The notes under the pieces were generated by a model. It worked only from the letters and a program-made list of their open reading frames with translations, was not told the origin of the DNA and did no database searches. A stretch of 64,000 nucleotides of DNA from Rhabdothermincola sediminis. Lineage in GTDB: Bacteria; Actinomycetota; Acidimicrobiia; Acidimicrobiales; Acidimicrobilacustridaceae. The position numbers and the translations under genes were made by a program. Shown one piece after another: positions 45,967-54,598 of this stretch; positions within the stretch are counted from its first letter, which is position 1; the number at the start of each line of letters is the position of its first letter. The stretch covers positions 20,890 to 84,889 of the forward strand of contig NZ_JACFSZ010000016.1 of the NCBI RefSeq assembly GCF_014805525.1, given 5' to 3'.

Positions 45967-48900
45967 GTGGAGCGCACGAACCTGATAGCGAGCCGCCGCG
46001 CTGCTCTCCGGCCGGGCGCCGTCACCGGGCTCGCACTGCTGGCGGTGGTCGGCGTCGCACTGGTGGTCACCGCGCTGCGGGCCGACGCCGCGAGCTGCGA
46101 CAAGAACTGGATCGGCCCGCCGGGCGGGCTCTACCAGACCGGGGCCAACTGGTCCCCGAGCGGTGTCCCCTCCGCCAGCCAGTTCGCGTGCGCGCCTCCT
46201 GGTTCGTCGATCGTGTTCAGCGACACCCAGAACCGCACCGTCAAGGGCGTCGACTTCAAGGGCAGCCTCACCATCACCGGCACCCGGGAGCTGCGGATCG
46301 GCACCACCAGCGCGAACGAGGCGTCCTCGGTGGCGAACCTGGTGCTCAACGGCCGCCGGGGCGGCGCAGCCCAGCTCACGGTCACCGGGTCGCTCACCGT
46401 CGGCAGCGGCGCGATCCTCGGCTCGCCGCAGGCGGCCACCGCCGGCTATGGCGGTACGACCGTCGTCGCCGCTGGTGCCAGCGCCAGCCTCGCCGCCGAC
46501 CTCACCATCGAGTCGGGCCACACCCTTCGCAACGAAGGCTCGACGAGCTGGCCCGCCGGCGACATCACCCTCTGCCGAGCCTCGAGCATCGTCAACGCCG
46601 GGAGCTTCGAGCTGCCCGCCAGCCCCCTCTACACCGTCTCAGAATGTGACGCGGGTGACGGTGACGTGGCTTTCGTCAACGAGAGCTCCGGCGTGGCCAC
46701 CAAGGGGCCGGGGTCGGACGAGGGCTCGCTGTACGTGCCGTTCGCCAACGACGGTGCCGTCGAGGTCCACGGCGGGTCGCTGTTCCTGGTCGACCAACCG
46801 GTGCTCGACCCCGACACCGGCTCGTTCCAGATCAGTCCGGGAGCCACGCTCGAGCTCTGCGGGAACCGGGCCTTCGGCACCGGCGCCACCATCGGCGGGG
46901 GGCTGCTCAAGGTGTCCTGCGGCTACATCGAGCTGGGTCCCATCGACACCCTGCCGGTGCTCGACTTCGCCGGTGGCGAGATCGTGGGCAGCCTGACCGT
47001 CACCGACTCGTTAACCTGGGGTTTCGGCTTGTTCTCCGGTTCGGGCACGACCACCATTGGGCCGTCCGCGACGGCCACCGGCGGCTACTACCTCGACGGG
47101 CACACGCTGGTCAACGAGGGAAGCTGGTCGCTCGGCACCGGCGAGCTGTCGATCTGTGCGGGCTCGACCGTCGAGAACCGCGGGAGCCTCGACCTCGGGC
47201 TCGCCGGCGGGTCCATCTCGAACTGCGGTGATCCGAGCGGGGTGCTCCTCAACACCGCTCCCGGCACCATCACCAAGGGATCCGGGGGTACCACCCAGAT
47301 CCAGCCGGTGGTGACCAACCTGGGCACCATCGAGGTCGCCAGCGGGGGGCAACTCAGGATCAGCGGCGACCTCACCAACCTCACCGCCGGCACCCTCACC
47401 GGCGGCACCTACCACCTCGGCGGGACCCTGCGGCTCGACGAGGCCGGGACCGGCGGGATCACCGCCAACGCCGCGACCGTTCGCCTCGACGGCCCCGGAG
47501 CCACCGTCACCAATGCGGCCGGCGGCGACGCGCTCGCCGGACTGTCGACCAACGCCGCGGCCGGCACCCTGCAGTTGAGCGGCGGCCGGCAGCAGACCGT
47601 CGCCGCTGGGCTCACCAACGCCGGTGCCTTGGTGACCGATGCCGGCAGCCGGCTCACCGTTCCCGGGGGCGACCTGGTCCAGACCGGCGGCAGCACCACC
47701 CTCACCGGCTCGACCGCTCAGCTACGGCTGCTCGGCGGGGGCACCGTCCGCGTCGACGGCGGCACCCTGACCGGATCGGGCACCGTCGACGCGGCGCTGG
47801 TCCGCAACGCGGCCCGGGTCGAGCCGGGCGTCTCCGGGCCGGGCGCCCTCGACCTCACGGGTGGCTTCACCCAGGCCGCGAGCGGCACGCTGGCCGTGGA
47901 CCTCGACGGCACCGCCCCGGCAACCCAGCACGACGTCCTCAGCGCCGCCGGTCCGGTCGAGCTGGCCGGTGCCCTCGAGCTCGTCGGCGGTCACGCACCC
48001 GCCGACGGCGACACCTACGAGATCGTCACCGGCTCGAGCCGGCAGGGCACCTTCGACTCGATCACCGGTGACGACGCGGGCGGCGGGCTGACCTTCGTAC
48101 CCGTCTACGACACTGCCGCGGTGCGGGTGCTCGCCACCGGCGCCCCGGTGATCGGCATCGACGACCTGGCCCAGGCCGAAGGCGACGTGGGCACCTCGGT
48201 GATGACCTTCACGCTCTCGCTGTCCAAGCCCTCGGCATCGACGGTGACGGTGCAGGTCGACACCGCGGACGGGACCGCCACCACATCCGGCGACGACTAC
48301 CTGCCGCGGTCGACGCTGGTGTCGTTCTCGCCCGCCGAGACCACCGCCACCGTGGAGGTCACCATCGTCGGCGACACCGCCTACGAGCACGACGAGACCT
48401 TCCACGTCGAGTTGTCCAGCCCGACCAACGCGGTGATCGGCGACCCGGGCGCGGTCGGCACCATCCTGAACGACGATCCCGTCCCCAGCCTCTCGATCGA
48501 CGACGTGACGGTGGTGGAGGGCGACAGCGGCACGGTTCCGGCCGTCTTCACGGTGTCGCTCAGCGCGCCGAGCCCCGATCCGGTCACCGTCGGGTTCGCT
48601 ACCGCCGACGGGAGCGCCACCGCGCCCAGCGACTACGCCAGCGCGGCGGGAACGCTCACCTTCCAGCCCGGCGACACCGCCCGGACGGTCACCGTCCAGG
48701 TGGCCGGCGACCAGCTCTACGAGGGAGACGAGTCCTTCATGGTCGGCCTGCTCGCCCCCACCGGCGCCACCATCGCCGACGGGCAGGGGACCGGCACCAT
48801 CGTCGACGACGAGGACCAGCCGTCGGTGTCGATCCTCGACACCGCAGTCCTCGAGGGCGACGCCGGCACCACCGATGCCGTGTTCACTCTCACCCTCATC

Positions 48901-50544
48901 CCGGCGAGCCAGTCCCCCGTGACCGTCGAGGTGGCCACGGTTGATGGCACCGCAGTGGCGCCGGAGGACTACGCCAGCGTCTCGAGCTCGGTGACCTTCG
49001 ACCCGGGGGAGACGGTGCGCACGGTGGCGGTGGCGGTGAACGGTGACACCGTCTACGAGCTCGACGAGACGTTCACCGTGGAGCTGTCGAGCTCGTCGGG
49101 GGCCACCATCGGCGACGGACAGGGCAGCGGCACCATCGTGAACGACGACGATCCTCCCACGCTGTCGATCGATGACGTCAGCGTGTTGGAGGGCGACTCG
49201 GGCACCACCGATGCCACGTTCACCATCTCGCTGTCGTTCCCCTCACCGGGCCCGGTCACCGTTCAGGTGGTCACGGCGGACGCCGGCGCGGTGGCGCCGG
49301 AGGACTACGCCAGCGTGTCGAGCTCGGTGACCTTCGACCCGGGGGAGACGGTGCGCACGGTGGCGGTGGCGGTGAACGGTGACACCGTGTACGAGCCCGA
49401 CGAGACGTTCACCGTGGAGCTGTCGAGCTCGTCGGGAGCCACCATCGCCGACGGGCAGGGCGTCGGCACCATCCTCAACGACGACCTGGCCCTCCCCGAG
49501 CTCTCCATCGACGACGTGACGGTGGTGGAGGGCGACAGCGGCACGACCGACGCGGTGTTCACCGTGACCCTGTCCACCGCCTCATCGGGCACGGTGAGCG
49601 TGGACTTCGCCACCAGCGACGGGACCGCGGTCGCGCCCGGCGACTACCTGCCGGTGTCGGGCACCCTGACCTTCGAACCCGGGGACACGTCGAAGACCAT
49701 CACGGTCACCGTCAACGGCGACGTGGTCTCCGAGTTCGACGAGACGTTCACGGTCGTGCTTTCGAACCCGTCAGGGGCCACCATCGCCGATGGACAGGGC
49801 ACCGGCACCATCCTCAACGACGACCTGGCGCCGGTGACGGTGTCGGTCGGCGACGCGTCCGTGTGGGAGGGCGACACGGCGACGCGCACCATCCTGGTGC
49901 CCGTCACGCTCTCGGGGCCTTCGACCACCCCGGTCACCGTCCAGTACCGCTTGGTCGGGCTCACCGCCACCGGCGGCCGGGTCGACTTCGAGGACTTCGG
50001 CGGGGCGGTGCGGACACTGACCATCAAGCCGAAGCCCACCACCGGGCTCACCCCGGTGGCCACCAAGATCCCCGTCAAGGTGTATGGCGACACCGTCGCC
50101 GAGGACATGGAGCTGGTGAGCGTCGAGCTGGTGGGCGCGATGGGAGCCGCACTCGGCCGAGCGGGCGGGATCGCGGTCATCTTCGACGACGAGCCCGGCA
50201 CCGGCAGCCGGGTCGGGGTCAGCTCGGTGCGGGCGGTCGAGGGCGACACCGGAGTGGTGAAGATGCAGGTCCGGGTCACCCTGTCGGCACCGGCCACCGA
50301 GCAGACCACCGTCGTGGCCACGGTGGTCGACGGTACGGCCCGGGCCGGCGTCGACTACAAGCCGGCCAAGCCGAAGACCATCACCTTCCGGCCGGGCCAG
50401 TGGCAGAAGACCATCACCATCACGCTCCTGCCGGATGACCTGCCGGAAGGGGACCGGGACCTGGCCGTGGTGCTCTCCGATCCCACCGGGGCCACGATCC
50501 AGGGTGACGGCGTCGGGATGGCGATCGTCCTCGATGACGATTGA
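45967..50544 (+). CDS. Giant secreted protein with beta-helix-like region and seven Calx-beta domains
   Basis: A 1525-residue exported protein. Residues 1-42 are a long signal peptide (cleavage near RADA|ASC). Residues about 45-700 are Gly/Thr/Ser-rich short strands (VNEGSWSLGTGEL, ITNAGAL-type units) with DVLSAAGPVEL near the end, resembling the repeat passengers that fold as beta-helices. Then seven Calx-beta domains follow, each from a VVEGDSGT-type strand to ILNDD. The protein ends right after the last domain with no LPXTG, membrane span or known anchor. Calx-beta domains bind Ca2+, so an adhesin or matrix protein is likely. GTG 45967 is used because GGAGG precedes it; GTG 45949 is in frame. 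Confidence 0.85.
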   Translation: MERTNLIASRRAALRPGAVTGLALLAVVGVALVVTALRADAASCDKNWIGPPGGLYQTGANWSPSGVPSASQFACAPPGSSIVFSDTQNRTVKGVDFKGSLTITGTRELRIGTTSANEASSVANLVLNGRRGGAAQLTVTGSLTVGSGAILGSPQAATAGYGGTTVVAAGASASLAADLTIESGHTLRNEGSTSWPAGDITLCRASSIVNAGSFELPASPLYTVSECDAGDGDVAFVNESSGVATKGPGSDEGSLYVPFANDGAVEVHGGSLFLVDQPVLDPDTGSFQISPGATLELCGNRAFGTGATIGGGLLKVSCGYIELGPIDTLPVLDFAGGEIVGSLTVTDSLTWGFGLFSGSGTTTIGPSATATGGYYLDGHTLVNEGSWSLGTGELSICAGSTVENRGSLDLGLAGGSISNCGDPSGVLLNTAPGTITKGSGGTTQIQPVVTNLGTIEVASGGQLRISGDLTNLTAGTLTGGTYHLGGTLRLDEAGTGGITANAATVRLDGPGATVTNAAGGDALAGLSTNAAAGTLQLSGGRQQTVAAGLTNAGALVTDAGSRLTVPGGDLVQTGGSTTLTGSTAQLRLLGGGTVRVDGGTLTGSGTVDAALVRNAARVEPGVSGPGALDLTGGFTQAASGTLAVDLDGTAPATQHDVLSAAGPVELAGALELVGGHAPADGDTYEIVTGSSRQGTFDSITGDDAGGGLTFVPVYDTAAVRVLATGAPVIGIDDLAQAEGDVGTSVMTFTLSLSKPSASTVTVQVDTADGTATTSGDDYLPRSTLVSFSPAETTATVEVTIVGDTAYEHDETFHVELSSPTNAVIGDPGAVGTILNDDPVPSLSIDDVTVVEGDSGTVPAVFTVSLSAPSPDPVTVGFATADGSATAPSDYASAAGTLTFQPGDTARTVTVQVAGDQLYEGDESFMVGLLAPTGATIADGQGTGTIVDDEDQPSVSILDTAVLEGDAGTTDAVFTLTLIPASQSPVTVEVATVDGTAVAPEDYASVSSSVTFDPGETVRTVAVAVNGDTVYELDETFTVELSSSSGATIGDGQGSGTIVNDDDPPTLSIDDVSVLEGDSGTTDATFTISLSFPSPGPVTVQVVTADAGAVAPEDYASVSSSVTFDPGETVRTVAVAVNGDTVYEPDETFTVELSSSSGATIADGQGVGTILNDDLALPELSIDDVTVVEGDSGTTDAVFTVTLSTASSGTVSVDFATSDGTAVAPGDYLPVSGTLTFEPGDTSKTITVTVNGDVVSEFDETFTVVLSNPSGATIADGQGTGTILNDDLAPVTVSVGDASVWEGDTATRTILVPVTLSGPSTTPVTVQYRLVGLTATGGRVDFEDFGGAVRTLTIKPKPTTGLTPVATKIPVKVYGDTVAEDMELVSVELVGAMGAALGRAGGIAVIFDDEPGTGSRVGVSSVRAVEGDTGVVKMQVRVTLSAPATEQTTVVATVVDGTARAGVDYKPAKPKTITFRPGQWQKTITITLLPDDLPEGDRDLAVVLSDPTGATIQGDGVGMAIVLDDD
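48955..49436 (+). repeat. Near-identical 146-base direct repeats in adjacent Calx-beta domains
   Basis: 48955-49100 and 49291-49436 differ at only about three positions, with an exact offset of 336 bases (112 codons). Other Calx-beta domains of the same protein are much more different from each other, so domains 3 and 4 were duplicated or homogenised recently. Confidence 0.85.
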
Positions 50545-50598
50545 CCGCCGGGCTGGCGGGCTCGGGTCCCTCCCCCGTAGCGCCCGTCCCGGTAGGTC

Positions 50599-51069
50599 CT
50601 ACTCCCGGCCCTTCAGTGCCCGACCGATCGCCTGCTCCGCCTCCCGCCGGGCGTCGCGGGCCGCGATCGCCTGGCGCTTGTCACCCTTGCGCCGAGGCTT
50701 CGCCAGCGCCAGCTCGACCTTGGCCCGACCGTCCTTGAAGTACAACGAGAGCGGCACCATCGTCAGCCGCTCCTGGTCGAGGCGAGCGCGGAGCCGTTCG
50801 ATCTCGTCGCGGTGCAGCAGGAGCTTGCGCCGACGTTCCGGATCGTGACCGCTGTGGGTCGCCGCCGTGCGCCAGGGCGCGATGTGCAGCCCCACCAGCC
50901 AGGCCTCGCCGCCGTCGATGCGGGCATAGGCATCGGCCAGCTGCACCTTGGCTTCCCGCAGCGACTTGACCTCGCTGCCGCGCAGCACCAAGCCCGCTTC
51001 CACGTGGTCGAGGATGTCGTAGTCGCGACGGGCCTGCCGGTTGGTCGCGATGATCTTGGTGCCGGCCAC
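50599..51069 (-). CDS. smpB: SsrA-binding protein SmpB
   Basis: A 156-residue RNA-binding protein that delivers tmRNA to stalled ribosomes. NRQARRDYDILDHVEAGLVL and GSEVKSLREAKVQL are the oligonucleotide-binding fold, and the basic C-terminal tail (KPRRKGDKRQ...) enters the mRNA channel. GTG 51069 has TACGCT 8 bases upstream. In most actinobacteria smpB follows ftsX; here it lies near ssrA instead, separated from it by the Calx-beta gene, and is divergent from mec. Confidence 0.97.
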   Translation of the reverse strand: MAGTKIIATNRQARRDYDILDHVEAGLVLRGSEVKSLREAKVQLADAYARIDGGEAWLVGLHIAPWRTAATHSGHDPERRRKLLLHRDEIERLRARLDQERLTMVPLSLYFKDGRAKVELALAKPRRKGDKRQAIAARDARREAEQAIGRALKGRE

Positions 51070-51143
51070 GACCCGTGAGCGTACCGAGCCGATCCCGCTG
51101 GGCCCGACGGACGCCGCCCGCGTCGCGAGTACCCTCGGCGCCC

Positions 51144-51551
51144 ATGCTGCGCCTGCCTCACCGTGCCTACGCGCAGATGATCGCTGCCGCCTACGACGGC
51201 CTGCCCGACGAGGCGTGCGGGCTGCTGGGCGGCGATCCGGTGACCGGCCGGGTGGAGGTCTTCTACCGCTGCCGGAACGCCGCGGCGTCGGCCAGGGTGT
51301 ACACGGTCGACCCCCGGGACCACCTCCACGCCGACCGCGACGCCGAGGACCGGGGCCTCGAGTTGATCGGCGTCATGCACTCCCACACCCACACGGACGC
51401 CTACCCGTCGCCCACCGACGTGGCTCAGGCTCCCGACCCTGCCTGGCACTACGTGATCGTCTCCCTGCGGGACGAGGCCCCGGTGCTGCGGTCCTACCGG
51501 ATCGTCGACGGCACGATCGCCGAGGAACCGGTCACGATCGGAGACCGGTAG
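51144..51551 (+). CDS. mec: JAMM/MPN+ metalloprotease Mec (CysO-cysteine peptidase type)
   Basis: A 135-residue JAMM protease. The zinc motif is complete: E23 in LPDEACGLL and HSHTHTDAYPSPTD with H79, H81, S89 and D92. In Mycobacterium tuberculosis the homologue (Rv1334) cuts cysteine off the sulfur carrier CysO after CysM has built it there. The following gene is cysM, as in that operon, but the cysO gene normally found between them is absent. TACCCT lies 8 bases before the ATG. Substrate here is therefore open. Confidence 0.9.
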   Translation: MLRLPHRAYAQMIAAAYDGLPDEACGLLGGDPVTGRVEVFYRCRNAAASARVYTVDPRDHLHADRDAEDRGLELIGVMHSHTHTDAYPSPTDVAQAPDPAWHYVIVSLRDEAPVLRSYRIVDGTIAEEPVTIGDR

Positions 51552-51585
51552 AATCTTTACAAAACTGGTCAAGATTTCCGACAAT
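51552..51585 (+). promoter_or_regulatory. AT-rich promoter with inverted repeat upstream of cysM
   Basis: This is the most AT-rich patch I noticed in the window. TTTACA (51556-51561) and GACAAT (51580-51585) make a -35/-10 pair with 18-base spacing. AATCTT (51552-51557) and AAGATT (51571-51576) form a perfect 6-bp inverted repeat around 13 bases, overlapping the -35, a likely operator. The predicted RNA start is about 55 bases before cysM. Confidence 0.55.
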
Positions 51586-51647
51586 CAACAGGGAGACCCG
51601 GCCACGCGCGCCGGGGAGTGCACGCCACACGGATCGAGGCCCGCCCC

Positions 51648-52598
51648 ATGACCGTCTACGCATCGGTGCTCGACATGATCGGCGACACGCCGCTGGTGGA
51701 CGTCAGCGTGCTCAGCCCCAATCCCGGCGTACGCATCCTGGCCAAGGTCGAGAGCCAGAACCCCGCCGGCTCGGTCAAGGACCGCATCGCCCTCAAGATG
51801 GTGACGGAGGCCGAGGCCGACGGCACCCTCACCCCCGGCAAGACCATCATCGAGCCCAGCTCGGGCAACACCGGCATCGCGCTGGCGATGATCGCCCGGA
51901 TCAAGGGCTACCCCATCAAGATCGTCATGCCGGAGAACGTGTCCATCGAGCGCCGGCAGATGCTCGAGGTGTTCGGGGCCGAGATCATCCTCACCCCCGG
52001 CAACGAAGGCTCGAACGGAGCGGTGCGTCGCGCCCTCGAGCTGAGCGACCAGCACCCCGAGTGGGTCTTCCTCTACCAGTACGCCAACGAAGCCAACCCG
52101 CGGGCACACTACGAGTCGACCGGCCCGGAGATCTGGCGCGACTGCCCGGAGATCACCCACTTCGTCGCCGGCCTGGGCACCAGCGGCACGCTCATGGGGG
52201 TGGGCACCTACCTCAAGGAGCAGAACCCCGAGATCAAGGTGCTCGCCGTCGAGCCCCCGCTCGGCGAGCTCGTGGAGGGGCTGCGCAACCTCGAGGAGGG
52301 CTACATCCCACCGGTGTACGAGAAGTGGGGCGGCCCCGAACTGCTCGACGGCAAGCGCATCGTGCGGCCACTGGAGTCGATCGAGTGGACCCGCCGGCTG
52401 GTCACCGAGTGCGGGGTGTTCGCCGGCATCTCCTCGGGCGCGGCGCTGGCCGGCGCGATCAAGGTCGCCGAGCGGCTCGACCAGGGCACGATCGTGTTCA
52501 TCGTCGCGGACGGTGGCTGGAAGTACCTGTCGACCGGCGCCTACACCGACGATCTCGACGAGGTGGCGGAGAAGGCGTCGAAGATCATCTACTTCTGA
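51648..52598 (+). CDS. cysM: Cysteine synthase, CysM type (O-phosphoserine-dependent form likely)
   Basis: A 316-residue PLP enzyme of the cysteine synthase family. The PLP lysine is K44 in NPAGSVKDR and the phosphate loop is GLGTSGTLMG; PSSGNTGIAL binds substrate. The C terminus GGWKYLSTGAY and the arginine in EGLRNLEEG (about residue 212) correspond to the mycobacterial CysM, where that arginine selects O-phosphoserine and the sulfur donor is CysO thiocarboxylate. Placement after mec supports this. ATG 51648 begins the conserved part and has GAGG upstream; GTG 51618 is an alternative. Confidence 0.93.
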   Translation: MTVYASVLDMIGDTPLVDVSVLSPNPGVRILAKVESQNPAGSVKDRIALKMVTEAEADGTLTPGKTIIEPSSGNTGIALAMIARIKGYPIKIVMPENVSIERRQMLEVFGAEIILTPGNEGSNGAVRRALELSDQHPEWVFLYQYANEANPRAHYESTGPEIWRDCPEITHFVAGLGTSGTLMGVGTYLKEQNPEIKVLAVEPPLGELVEGLRNLEEGYIPPVYEKWGGPELLDGKRIVRPLESIEWTRRLVTECGVFAGISSGAALAGAIKVAERLDQGTIVFIVADGGWKYLSTGAYTDDLDEVAEKASKIIYF

Positions 52599-52606
52599 GC
52601 CGTCCC

Positions 52607-52630
52607 GGCTACCGTCTCGGCTACCGTCTC
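52607..52630 (+). repeat. 12-base tandem duplication carrying two -10 boxes
   Basis: GGCTACCGTCTC occurs twice in direct succession. Each copy has TACCGT (52610-52615 and 52622-52627). The second is 6 bases before the GTG of the small membrane protein gene, the leaderless spacing of this window. Confidence 0.6.
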
Positions 52631-52633
52631 GGC

Positions 52634-52795
52634 GTGCTGTTCACCTTCATCTTCGGCGTGCTCGGGGTGATCCTCGTGATCGGGGTGGAGACCAGCCCGC
52701 AACTCCGGGACAGCCCCATGCTGCGGGTGGGAGGGTGGTTCCTCGGTGGGGCGTTGGCGCTGGTTGCGCTGGCGTTCCTCGTCGCGGCGCTCTGA
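52634..52795 (+). CDS. Small two-span membrane protein, 53 residues
   Basis: Begins VLFTFIFGVLGVILVIGV, one membrane span, then a short polar loop (ETSPQLRDSPMLR) and a second span to the C terminus. It sits between cysM and murI, the place of the rhomboid protease gene (Rv1337) in Mycobacterium tuberculosis, but is far too short to be one. TACCGT is 6 bases before the GTG. No family recognised; the promoter spacing and clean two-span pattern are the evidence that it is real. Confidence 0.5.
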   Translation: MLFTFIFGVLGVILVIGVETSPQLRDSPMLRVGGWFLGGALALVALAFLVAAL

Positions 52796-52809
52796 CGTGG
52801 ATCGCTGAC

Positions 52810-53646
52810 GTGGACCGTCGCCCGATCGGTATGTTCGACAGCGGCTTCGGTGGGCTGACCGTGGCCCGGGCGCTGATCGACCTGCTCCCCGAGGAGGATC
52901 TGGTCTACGTCGGCGACACCGCCCGGTACCCCTACGGGCCGCGACCGCTGGCCGAGGTCCGCCGCTTCGCCCACCAGATCACCCGGTACCTGGTCGAGGA
53001 GCATCAGGTGAAGCTGGTCATCGTGGCCTGCAACACCGCCTCGGCCGCGGCCCTCGATGAACTGCGGCGGTCCTTCGAGGTGCCCGTCGTGGGGGTGATC
53101 GACCCCGGGGTCCGCTCGCTGGTGGCCGCGACCCGCAACGGGCACGTGGGGGTGATCGGCACCGTGGGCACCATCGGCTCCGGCGCGTACCAGCGGGCCG
53201 TGGCCGCGGCCGACCCGGGTGTGAAGCTCACCTGCGCGGCGTGCCCGGGATTCGTCGAGTTCGTGGAGCGGGGGGAGACCGACAGCGACCAGGTGCACGT
53301 GCTCGCCGAGCGGCTGCTCGCTCCGCTGCGCGAGGCAGGGATCGACACGCTCCTGCTCGGCTGTACGCACTACCCGTTCCTCGCCCGTACCATCAGCGAT
53401 GTGATGGGTCGTGACGTCGTGCTGGTGTCCTCTGCCGACGAGACGGCCTTCTCCGTGCGGGCCCAGCTCACCGCCCTCGGCCACGACCGCCCGCCGGCCG
53501 AGATGCGGGCAGCAGGTCGCGCCACCCACACGTGGATCTCCTCGGGAGACGTGGCCACCTTCCGGGCCCTCGGGCGCCGGCTGCTCGGTCCCGAGCTCGA
53601 CGACGCCCGGCCGATCATGTGGGCGGAGGACGGCTCGTGGCGCTGA
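52810..53646 (+). CDS. murI: Glutamate racemase
   Basis: A 278-residue cofactor-free racemase that makes D-glutamate for peptidoglycan. MFDSGFGGLTV, the YGDTARYPYG-type loop, and the two catalytic cysteines in VACNTASAAA and LLGCTHYPF are present. GTG 52810 gives VDRRPIGMFDSG; no start closer to the motif is likely. The next gene overlaps its end by 10 bases. The order cysM, small protein, murI, beta-lactamase fold, rph, rdgB matches the mycobacterial cluster. Confidence 0.95.
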   Translation: MDRRPIGMFDSGFGGLTVARALIDLLPEEDLVYVGDTARYPYGPRPLAEVRRFAHQITRYLVEEHQVKLVIVACNTASAAALDELRRSFEVPVVGVIDPGVRSLVAATRNGHVGVIGTVGTIGSGAYQRAVAAADPGVKLTCAACPGFVEFVERGETDSDQVHVLAERLLAPLREAGIDTLLLGCTHYPFLARTISDVMGRDVVLVSSADETAFSVRAQLTALGHDRPPAEMRAAGRATHTWISSGDVATFRALGRRLLGPELDDARPIMWAEDGSWR

Positions 53647-54380
53647 GCGTCACGGTGCTGGGTTGCAGCGGCAGCTACCCCGGACCGGGGCAGGCCTGCA
53701 GCGGCTACCTGGTGCGAGCGGATGGGGTGAACGTGGTGCTCGACCTCGGCCCCGGCGCGCTCGCGAACCTCCAGCACCACATCGGGCTGCACGAGGTGGA
53801 TGCGGTGGTGCTGAGCCACAGCCACCCCGATCACTGGCTCGACCTGTCGGGCCTGCGCACCGCGACCAAGTACGCGCTCGAGCGTGAGGGTCTCGCGGTC
53901 TACGGCACGGCCGAGAACCGCAAGCTCGCCGAGTCGATCTCCCATGGTGGGCTCAACCCCACCATCGACTGGCACGAGATCCATGACGGTGACGAGCTGG
54001 CGATCGGCGGCCTGCGGCTGCGGTTCTCGGAGACCGAGCACTACGTGGAGACCCTCGCGGTGCGGGTCGATGACCCGCGGGCGGGGCGTTCGATCGCCTA
54101 CTCGGCCGACACCGGCCCGGGGTGGGCGCTCGACCGTTTGGGGCGAGGGATCGACCTCGTGCTCTGCGAGGCCACCTTCGCCACCGACGAGGAGGGGGAA
54201 GGGGTGCTCCACTTGAGCGCCCGGCAGGCGGGGGCGATGGCCGCTTCGGCCGGTGCCCGGCGGCTGGTGCTCACCCACCTGTGGCCGGGCGGCGACCCGC
54301 GGCGCTACGAGCGCATCGGCTCCGAGGCCTTCGGCGAGCCGGTGGAGCTGGCCCGGACCGGCGCCCGCTACGAGCTCTGA
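53637..54380 (+). CDS. Metallo-beta-lactamase fold hydrolase, Rv1339-like (possible cyclic nucleotide phosphodiesterase)
   Basis: A 247-residue beta-lactamase-fold enzyme. The zinc motif is SHSHPDHWLDL, with a second region YSADTGPG and LTHLWPGGDP near the C terminus. SVTVLGCSGSYPGPGQACSGYLV is the typical N terminus of the group that includes RNase Z and the mycobacterial Rv1339, an atypical class II cAMP phosphodiesterase. Position between murI and rph is the same as Rv1339. Phosphodiesterase activity is inferred from that orthology. GTG 53637 overlaps murI. Confidence 0.85.
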   Translation: MALSVTVLGCSGSYPGPGQACSGYLVRADGVNVVLDLGPGALANLQHHIGLHEVDAVVLSHSHPDHWLDLSGLRTATKYALEREGLAVYGTAENRKLAESISHGGLNPTIDWHEIHDGDELAIGGLRLRFSETEHYVETLAVRVDDPRAGRSIAYSADTGPGWALDRLGRGIDLVLCEATFATDEEGEGVLHLSARQAGAMAASAGARRLVLTHLWPGGDPRRYERIGSEAFGEPVELARTGARYEL

Positions 54381-54434
54381 CCGCCCTCGCCACCGGGATC
54401 GGTGCTCGCCCACCGCCCGGAAGCCCGCCGCAGT

Positions 54435-54490
54435 CGCGAACTGGCCTGTCAAACGCGTGCGGAAGCACGCGTTTGACAGGCCAGTTCGCG
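54435..54490. repeat. Perfect 26-bp inverted repeat with GGAA loop
   Basis: Arms 54435-54460 and 54465-54490 are exact reverse complements of each other (26 of 26 bases), with only GGAA between them. The arm contains TGTCAAACGCGT. It lies 54 bases after the stop of the beta-lactamase-fold gene and 108 bases before rph. No U-tract follows, and the stem is longer and more perfect than other terminators in the window. Confidence 0.85.
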
Positions 54491-54598
54491 GATGTGGGAC
54501 CGTGAGACCATCGCAACGTGAGTCGAGGGCCGCACGCCCCAGGCCCGTGAGGCCCGGCAGGGTCGTGGGGCCCGTGGGGCCCGAGAGAGGTGGCATTC

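Noticed and set aside
48955..49436. CRISPR array
   Set aside because: Repeats are 146 bases, in frame and inside Calx-beta domains; no short regular repeats with unique spacers exist in the window.
52927..52940. TACCCCTACGGGCC as a fourth CstR-type operator
   Set aside because: Only the left half matches and it lies inside the murI coding sequence.
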